The notes under the pieces were generated by a model. The model was not told where the DNA came from. It ran no database searches and saw only the letters and a program-made list of their open reading frames with translations. Positions 50,792-56,161 of a stretch of DNA of 56,161 bases are shown piece after piece; positions within the stretch are counted from its first letter, which is position 1; each line of letters starts with the position of its first letter. The stretch is from positions 1 through 56,161 of the forward strand of contig JBBRVW010000032.1 of assembly GCA_038246545.1 (NCBI GenBank), written 5' to 3'. The stretch comes from JBBRVW01 sp038246545. GTDB taxonomy: Bacteria; Actinomycetota; Actinomycetes; JACCUZ01. The position numbers and the translations under genes were made by a program.

Positions 50792-51919
50792 GTGAGCACC
50801 GCTGTCCCCACCCGCCGTCGCGCCGGGTCGCTGTTGCGCCGAGCGGTCCGGCTGGCCGAGCGCGCCACGACGCCGCTGCTGCCCGCCGACTACCTCGACC
50901 TCTTCGACCCGCTGCGGGCCGGCGCCGACCTGCGCGGGCGCATCGTCGAGGTGCACCCGGAGACGGCCGACGCCGCCACGATCGTGCTGCGACCGGGAGC
51001 GGACTGGGCCGGGCACGTGCCCGGGCAGTACGTCCGGATCGGCATCGACGTCGACGGCGTACGCCAGTGGCGCGCGTACTCGCTCACCCACGGTCCGCGC
51101 GCCGACGGCCGCATCTCGATCACGGTCAAGGCGGTCCCGGACGGCACGGTGAGCAGCCACCTGGTCCGGCGCGCCGCGCCGGGCACCCTGGTCCACCTGG
51201 AGCAGGCGGCCGGCGAGTTCGTGCTGCCGCCCGCGGGCACCAAGCTGTTGTTCGTCACGGCCGGCTCAGGCATCACCCCGGTCATCGGGATGCTGCGCAA
51301 CCTCTTCCCGGTCGCTGACAGCGGGGTCGTGCGGCTGGGTCGCAGCGCGGACCTCGACATCACCGTCGTGCACGTGGCGCCGAGCGAACCCGACTCGCTG
51401 TTCATCGCCAACCTGCGCGCTCTCGACGAGGCCGGCCTGATCCGGCTGGTCGCCCGCCACACCGACGTGCACGGCCGGCTCGACGTCGCCGACCTGGCCG
51501 GACTGGTGCCGGACCTGCACGAGCGCACCACGTTCGCCTGCGGCCCGAGCGGACTGCTCGACGCCCTCGCGGCCCACCACGACGAGCACGGGCTGCCGCT
51601 GATGACGGAGCAGTTCCGCGTCACGACGGTGGCCGCCGGCAAGGGCGGAACCGTGACCTTCGGCCGGAGCGGCACGACCGTCGAGGCCGACGGAGCGACG
51701 CCGATCCTCACCGCCGCGGAGGACGCCGGCGTGCTGATGCCGTCCGGCTGCCGGATGGGCATCTGCTACGGCTGCGTGCTGCCGCTGCGCGAGGGCGCCG
51801 TGCGCGACCTCCGCACCGGCGAGGTCACCACGGCCACCCGCCAGCAGTCCGGCACCGGCGGCGTCCCGATCCAGACCTGCATCAACGCAGCCGCCGGCGC
51901 CTGCGACATCGACCACTGA
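50792..51919 (+). CDS. Ferredoxin reductase with C-terminal 2Fe-2S domain (desaturase electron donor)
   Basis: A 375-residue flavo-iron-sulfur protein. An FNR-type FAD domain has RAYSLTHGPRADGRISITVK near 90-110, an NAD domain FVTAGSGITPVIGMLRNLF near 152-170 and a terminal TFACGPSGLLDAL. The C-terminal ferredoxin has the CX4CX2C spacing in GCRMGICYGC and a last Cys in QTCIN. It should pass electrons from NAD(P)H to the neighbouring desaturase. The start is a GTG at 50792. The two genes are 31 bases apart, one operon. Confidence 0.9.
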   Translation: MSTAVPTRRRAGSLLRRAVRLAERATTPLLPADYLDLFDPLRAGADLRGRIVEVHPETADAATIVLRPGADWAGHVPGQYVRIGIDVDGVRQWRAYSLTHGPRADGRISITVKAVPDGTVSSHLVRRAAPGTLVHLEQAAGEFVLPPAGTKLLFVTAGSGITPVIGMLRNLFPVADSGVVRLGRSADLDITVVHVAPSEPDSLFIANLRALDEAGLIRLVARHTDVHGRLDVADLAGLVPDLHERTTFACGPSGLLDALAAHHDEHGLPLMTEQFRVTTVAAGKGGTVTFGRSGTTVEADGATPILTAAEDAGVLMPSGCRMGICYGCVLPLREGAVRDLRTGEVTTATRQQSGTGGVPIQTCINAAAGACDIDH

Positions 51920-51950
51920 GCCCACACCGTCCCCGACGAAGGAGACACCC

Positions 51951-53117
51951 GTGACCGTCCTGCAGAAGAAGACCGACAACCCGATCGCGCACCTCACGCC
52001 CGAGGACATCGAGACCCTCGGCGTCGAGCTCGACGCGATCCGGGCGACGGTCGCCGACTCCCGCGGAGCCGACGACGCGGCGTACATCCGCAAGGTCATC
52101 GACGCCCAGCGCAAGCTGGAGCTCGGCAGCCGCGCCCTGCTGCTCGTCTCGATGTTCCCGCCGGCGTGGGTCGTCGGGACGGCCGGCCTGTCGATCGCCA
52201 AGATCATCGAGAACATGGAGATCGGCCACAACGTCATGCACGGCCAGTGGGACTGGATGCGCGACCCGAAGATCCACTCGACCACCTGGGAGTGGGACCA
52301 CGCCTCGCCGTCGGAGCAGTGGAAGCACTCGCACAACGAGCTGCACCACACGTACACGAACGTCGTCGGCAAGGACAACGACCTCGGCTACGGCATCATG
52401 CGCGTCGACGAGGACCAGCGCTGGGTCCCGCTCTACCTCGCCCAGCCGCTGTGGAACTTCCTCAACGCCTGCTTGTTCGAGTACGGCATCGCGGCGTACG
52501 ACCTCGAGCTCGGCAAGAACCTCGCGACGGAGAAGCGCCGCGCCGACCCGGAGTTCAGGGCCCGCGCCAAGGCGACGCTGAAGAAGATCCGGCAGCAGAT
52601 GACCAAGGACTACGTCGTGCACCCGCTGCTGTCCGGCCCGTCGGCCCTGACGACCCTGACCGCGAACATGACGGCCAACCTGGTCCGCAACCTGTGGAGC
52701 CACTCGGTCATCATGTGCGGGCACTTCCCCGAGGGCGTACAGACCTTCGAGCGGCGCTCGATCGAGGGCGAGACCCGCGGCGAGTGGTACCTGCGGCAGA
52801 TGCTCGGCTCCGCGAACATCACCGGCCACAAGGTCATGCACTTCATGACCGGCAACCTCTCCTTCCAGGTCGAGCACCACCTCTTCCCGGACCTGCCGAG
52901 CAACCGCTACGCCGAGATCGCCGTGCAGGTGCAGGCGCTGTTCGAGAAGTACGACCTGCCCTACGTCACCGGCTCGCTCCCCCGTCAGGTCGGCTCGGCC
53001 TGGAAGAAGGTCGCCCGCCTGTCGCTGCCGAACGGCTTCGGCGCCAAGGCGCAGGCTGTCGTGCTGGAGCTCGCCCGGCCGGCCGCCCCCCGGAGCGAGA
53101 CCTCCGCCGCCGCCTGA
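51951..53117 (+). CDS. Membrane fatty acid desaturase (acyl-CoA desaturase-like)
   Basis: A 388-residue enzyme of the membrane desaturase family. Di-iron histidine boxes are HNVMH near residue 93, HNELHH near 128 and QVEHH near 307. Helices flank the first two boxes and the central region. It inserts a double bond in fatty acyl chains; the DesA3-like pairing of mycobacteria (desaturase plus ferredoxin reductase) is the closest parallel. A GTG start at 51951 follows GAAGGAGA. The coupled reductase supplies electrons. Confidence 0.93.
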   Translation: MTVLQKKTDNPIAHLTPEDIETLGVELDAIRATVADSRGADDAAYIRKVIDAQRKLELGSRALLLVSMFPPAWVVGTAGLSIAKIIENMEIGHNVMHGQWDWMRDPKIHSTTWEWDHASPSEQWKHSHNELHHTYTNVVGKDNDLGYGIMRVDEDQRWVPLYLAQPLWNFLNACLFEYGIAAYDLELGKNLATEKRRADPEFRARAKATLKKIRQQMTKDYVVHPLLSGPSALTTLTANMTANLVRNLWSHSVIMCGHFPEGVQTFERRSIEGETRGEWYLRQMLGSANITGHKVMHFMTGNLSFQVEHHLFPDLPSNRYAEIAVQVQALFEKYDLPYVTGSLPRQVGSAWKKVARLSLPNGFGAKAQAVVLELARPAAPRSETSAAA

Positions 53118-53340
53118 CGAGCCGGTCCGCCGCGGGGTCGGGTCCGGCACACCCCGAGGGGCGTGGACCTGCCAGGCTGCGACCGGCAGACTGCGACGCC
53201 TGATGTCACAATCCCGGCCCCGGCGGTGCTGAGTAGGCATGGACCTGGTTCGGCCCGGACGAACGGCACCTCCGGCCGCCCTGGCGGCGCGCGGTCGCGT
53301 CGCGGGTGCCCGGCACGGGCCGGACGAGAGGACGACGCCC

Positions 53341-53865
53341 GTGGCCTTGCGCGGATCGGCTGACGGCGCCGTGCGGAGCGACCTCGGCGAGATCTTCCGG
53401 CGCGACTACCGGCAGGTCGTCGGCGTGGCCGCCCGGGTGCTGGGCTCGCGGGACGAGGCCGAGGACGTCGCGCAGGAGGTGTTCCTGTCGTTCGGTCGCT
53501 CCTCGGTGCCGGCGGCCGAGGCGCGCGGCTGGCTCGCCGTGGCGGCCGCCCATACCGCGCTGAACCTGCTCCGGTCCGGCCGCCGCCGCGCCCTGCGGGA
53601 GGAGATCTCGGCCGCGACCGACGACCGGTCCGTCCGCGACGTGGCCGAGGCGGTGGTCACCCTCGACGAGCGCACCCGGGTGCGCACGGCGCTCGCCCGG
53701 CTGCCGCGCAAGCAGGCCGTGGCCCTGGTGCTGCGGGCCAGCGGCCTGAGCTACGCCGACGTCGCCGCGGCGCTCGGCATGTCCCCCGGCAGTGTCGGCA
53801 CGACCGTGCGACGAGCCGAGTCCCAGCTGCGGAAGGAGCTGACCCGTCATGCGTCATGCGACTGA
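53341..53865 (+). CDS. ECF sigma factor
   Basis: A 174-residue two-domain sigma. Sigma2 is LGEIFRRDYRQVVGVAARVLGSRDEAEDVAQEVFLSF, and sigma4 reads LARLPRKQAVALVLRASGLSYADVAAALGMSPGSVGTTVRRAESQLRKEL. The GTG at 53341 is preceded by GAGAGGA; a further ATG at 53239 would add a Pro/Arg-rich segment not typical of the family. Its 3' end overlaps the anti-sigma gene by 17 bp, the classical pair. Confidence 0.88.
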   Translation: MALRGSADGAVRSDLGEIFRRDYRQVVGVAARVLGSRDEAEDVAQEVFLSFGRSSVPAAEARGWLAVAAAHTALNLLRSGRRRALREEISAATDDRSVRDVAEAVVTLDERTRVRTALARLPRKQAVALVLRASGLSYADVAAALGMSPGSVGTTVRRAESQLRKELTRHASCD

Positions 53866-54934
53866 GGGCGTCCTGCGACGCCTCCTCGACGAGCCGGCCG
53901 GCGTGCCCGACGTGGACCGCCGGCACGTGGCCGGCTGCCCGGTCTGCCTCGACGGGCTGGCCGCCGCACGTGCCGACGCTGCGCTCGTCGACGCGGCAAT
54001 GGCCCCGGAGAGCGGGCCGGACGTCGACCTCGACGCCGCGTGGCAGCGCCTGTCGACGGCCGGCCTCGCGACCGCAACCGCCAAGCGAAGCCCGACGGTG
54101 CGGGCCGGTCGGTCCCGACCTCGGCTGCACCGGCCCGTCGTCGCCGCCGTCGCGGTCGCCGTCGTCCTGGCCGGCGCCGGCACCGCGGCGGCCGCCGACT
54201 GGCTGCCGATCTTCCGCACCGACAAGGTCGCGCCGGTCGGCCTCACCACCGACGACCTGGTCGCGCTGCCCGACCTCAGCGCGTACGGCGACCTCGCCGT
54301 GACCGCGGACCCGCGCGTCCACGAGGTCCCCGACGCGGCGGCCGCGGCAGCGGCGAGCGGGCTCGACGTGCCCCAGGTGGCTGCCCTGCCGCGCGGCATC
54401 GCCGGCCGTCCGGCGTACCAGGTGGGGAGCAAGGCGAGCGCCACGTTCACCTTCTCGGCAGCCGCGGCCGCCCGGGCCGCCGCCAAGGCCGGTGCGGCGC
54501 TGCCGCCTCCGCCGCCCGGCCTCGACGGTGCCCAGGTCCGCCTCGACGCGGGACCGGGGGTCGCCGCGGTCTGGTCGCAGCGCGCCGGGGTCCCCGCCCT
54601 GGTCGTGGCCCGCGCCGTGGCGCCCACGGCGTTCTCCACCGGCGTCCCGTTCGAGACCGTGCGCGACTACCTGCTGTCGCTGCCCGGCCTACCCGACAAG
54701 GTCGCGGAGCAGCTGCGCACCTTCACCGCAGACGGCTCGACGCTGCCGCTGCCCGTACCCGCCGACCAGGTCACCACGAGCCCGACCCGGGTGCACGGTG
54801 CCCCGGCCACCCTGGTCGAGACCCGCGACCGGACGCTCGCGGCGGTCGTGTGGGTCCAGGACGGCGTGGTCACCGTCGTGGCCGGCTCGCTGGACGCCGG
54901 CGAGGTCCTGTCGATCGCCCGGGACCTGTCCTGA
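53849..54934 (+). CDS. Membrane anti-sigma factor with zinc-binding motif
   Basis: A 361-residue protein. A ZAS-type motif lies at the N-terminus: RRHVAGCPVC, with His26, Cys30 and Cys33, which typically binds the partner sigma factor. A single helix is at about 93-113. The outside part, about 115-361, is Ala-rich with no recognised domain but could be a sensor. Overlaps the sigma gene and, at its stop, the ABC ATPase gene (CTGA). It probably holds the sigma factor inactive at the membrane. Confidence 0.85.
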   Translation: MRHATEGVLRRLLDEPAGVPDVDRRHVAGCPVCLDGLAAARADAALVDAAMAPESGPDVDLDAAWQRLSTAGLATATAKRSPTVRAGRSRPRLHRPVVAAVAVAVVLAGAGTAAAADWLPIFRTDKVAPVGLTTDDLVALPDLSAYGDLAVTADPRVHEVPDAAAAAAASGLDVPQVAALPRGIAGRPAYQVGSKASATFTFSAAAAARAAAKAGAALPPPPPGLDGAQVRLDAGPGVAAVWSQRAGVPALVVARAVAPTAFSTGVPFETVRDYLLSLPGLPDKVAEQLRTFTADGSTLPLPVPADQVTTSPTRVHGAPATLVETRDRTLAAVVWVQDGVVTVVAGSLDAGEVLSIARDLS

Positions 54935-55929
54935 CCGGGGCCGCCGACCCCGGCGTCGTCGGGTCCGCCGCCGCCCGTGACTCGGCGGCGGACCTGGTCG
55001 CCGCGCTGCCGCCGGCGCCCGCGGCGTGGTGCTCGGGGCTGCAGAAGCGGTACGGCCGGCGGCAGGCCGTGTCGGACGTGTCCCTGGAGGTGGGCCGCGG
55101 CGAGATCGTCGGCCTGCTCGGCCCGAACGGCGCCGGCAAGACCTCGGTCATCAAGATGCTGCTCGGTCTGGTCCGCCCCGACGAGGGCGAGGCCCTGCTC
55201 TTCGGACGGGCCGCCGCCGAACCGGCGGCCCGCTCCCGCGTCGGCTACCTGCCGGAGCTCTTCCGGTACCAGCCGTGGCTCAGCGCGGCGGAGGTGCTGA
55301 CCCTGCACGTCCGGCTGTCCGGGGTCGACGTGACGGCGCAGGAGCAACGCGACCGCCTGGACCTCGTGGGCCTGGGCGAGCGCGCCGGCGACCGCGTCGG
55401 CGGCTTCTCGAAGGGCATGCAGCAGCGGCTCGGACTGGCGGTCGCGCTGGTGGCCCGGCCGGAGCTGGTCGTCCTGGACGAGCCGACGAGCGCGCTGGAC
55501 CCCCTCGGGCGCGCAGACGTGCGCGACCTCGTGCTGGACCTGCGGTCGCAGGGCGTCGCGGTGCTGCTCAACTCGCACCTGATCGGGGAGGTGGAGCGGG
55601 TGTGCGACCGGGTGGTCATCCTCGACCGCGGCCGGGTCGCCGCCGCCGGGACCCTCGCCGAGCTGCTCGGCCAACGCGAGCTCCGACTGCACCTGACCGG
55701 CCTGTCGCCGGCCGTCGAGGCACGCCTGGCGGCGACCGGCAGCGTCCAGCGCTCCGACGACTGGTTCACCGTCGCGCTTCCCGCCCTCGATGACCCGGCC
55801 GCGGTGCCCGACCTCGTCAGTGACCTGGTCGCGCTCGGTGCCCGGGTGCACGCCGTCGAGCCGACCCGGATCAGCCTGGAGGAACGACTGCTCGGCATCC
55901 TCCGGCCCGCAGCGGGAGGCGAGCGGTGA
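54931..55929 (+). CDS. ABC transporter ATP-binding protein
   Basis: A 332-residue ATPase if read from a CTG at 54931, which overlaps the anti-sigma stop as CTGA. No ATG or GTG is in frame between there and the conserved start of the domain, so CTG is the best initiation. Walker A is GLLGPNGAGKTSVIKMLLG near 65-83, the signature GGFSKGMQQRLGLAVALV near 157-174, and Walker B VVLDEPTSALDP near 180-191. The C-terminal 90 residues form the usual extra domain. The permease follows, overlapping by GTGA. It may export an antibiotic or lipid; the sigma factor may control it. Confidence 0.88.
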   Translation: MTGAADPGVVGSAAARDSAADLVAALPPAPAAWCSGLQKRYGRRQAVSDVSLEVGRGEIVGLLGPNGAGKTSVIKMLLGLVRPDEGEALLFGRAAAEPAARSRVGYLPELFRYQPWLSAAEVLTLHVRLSGVDVTAQEQRDRLDLVGLGERAGDRVGGFSKGMQQRLGLAVALVARPELVVLDEPTSALDPLGRADVRDLVLDLRSQGVAVLLNSHLIGEVERVCDRVVILDRGRVAAAGTLAELLGQRELRLHLTGLSPAVEARLAATGSVQRSDDWFTVALPALDDPAAVPDLVSDLVALGARVHAVEPTRISLEERLLGILRPAAGGER

Positions 55930-56161
55930 CGACGACCCGGACCGTCCTCACGATCGCCGCGACCACCCTGCGCGAGGCGTCCCGGCGCCGGGTCGTGCTG
56001 GCCCTCGGCGCCCTCACCGCCGTGCTGGTCGGGCTCAGCGGCTGGGGCTTCTCGCGGCTCGCGGCGGAGTCCACGCTGACCAGCGGCGAGGCCCGGCTGA
56101 CCGCCTCGATCCTGCTCAACCTGGTGATGTTCGGCTTCAGCCTGATCGCCGCCCTGGGCAC
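55926..56161 (+). CDS. ABC-2-type transporter permease, N-terminal part (runs off right edge)
   Basis: The first 78 codons are present. The GTG at 55926 overlaps the ATPase stop (GTGA). TTLREASRRRVVLALGALTAVLVGLSGWGF starts the first helix, and ILLNLVMFGFSLIAALGT the second. This is the beginning of an ABC-2 permease pairing with the upstream ATPase. The remainder lies beyond the window. Confidence 0.85.
   Translation, partial: MTTTRTVLTIAATTLREASRRRVVLALGALTAVLVGLSGWGFSRLAAESTLTSGEARLTASILLNLVMFGFSLIAALG

Noticed and set aside
1..56161. tRNA, rRNA or tmRNA genes
   Set aside because: No convincing T-loop/CCA pattern or rRNA segment was seen by eye on either strand; a dedicated scan would be needed for certainty.

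Overview
The window is high-GC DNA (roughly 70-75% by eye) with dense, short-spaced genes, frequent GTG starts, GTGA/ATGA stop-start overlaps and two or three mycothiol-type DinB/MDMPI-fold enzymes. This points to an actinobacterium (Actinomycetota), probably a chromosome segment. I cannot place the genus from sequence alone. No rRNA, tRNA, phage, transposase or cas gene was recognised.

Layout. 1-2.5 kb: a membrane flavocytochrome (ferric-reductase-like) and an FMN-binding protein, opposite a two-domain dimeric alpha/beta protein. 2.5-3.8 kb: a gene-free 1.3 kb stretch holding a 21-bp minisatellite, a strong terminator-like hairpin, a regular array of twelve covarying hairpins and a cluster of DnaA-box-like 9-mers. 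This is the most unusual part of the window. 3.8-9.6 kb: DUF5522 protein, GH3 lipoprotein, GDSL esterase, DinB protein, His-rich CDF metal transporter, secreted SNase/lamin-tail nuclease behind a perfect Crp-type site, and a small membrane protein. 9.6-11.4 kb: a triple hairpin, then an ECF42-type sigma factor with its DGPF/YciI partner. 11.5-18.2 kb: HrpA helicase, a small exported protein, a SigE-like sigma factor with its membrane propeller partner, and an MDMPI-fold protein. 18.2-23.5 kb: MarR regulator and DHA2 drug exporter, DUF3516 helicase, cold-shock-like protein. 23.5-26.8 kb: SDR, cupin, then a VOC protein and a divergent MsrA in visibly lower-GC DNA. 26.8-29.1 kb: two broken genes (HNH/DUF222 nuclease and a secreted protein). 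29.3-38.5 kb: housekeeping and accessory single genes (PPOX-fold, NYN nuclease, LysM/peptidoglycan-binding protein, GNAT, MFS, YbaK, SigG-like sigma, DUF2461, PEBP, EVE, methyltransferase). 38.5-48.7 kb: SRPBCC protein, a formate dehydrogenase relic, carotenoid-dehydrogenase-like oxidoreductase, Zn alcohol dehydrogenase plus SDR, SpoIIE phosphatase, second SigG-like sigma with TIGR03086-type protein, aldo/keto reductase, lipoprotein. 48.9-56.2 kb: DUF5709 protein, a PucR regulator divergent from a ferredoxin reductase/fatty acid desaturase pair, and a sigma/anti-sigma/ABC transporter operon running off the right edge.

How the genes work together. Five sigma-70-family ECF factors in 56 kb, three of them coupled to a partner gene, suggest heavy stress and envelope regulation. 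The reductase and desaturase should form one electron-transfer pair for membrane lipid desaturation, with the divergent PucR protein as likely regulator. Several relics (HNH, secreted sensor-like protein, SDR tail, hydrolase tail, formate dehydrogenase, one unidentified tail) show ongoing gene decay, or in some cases single-base sequence errors.
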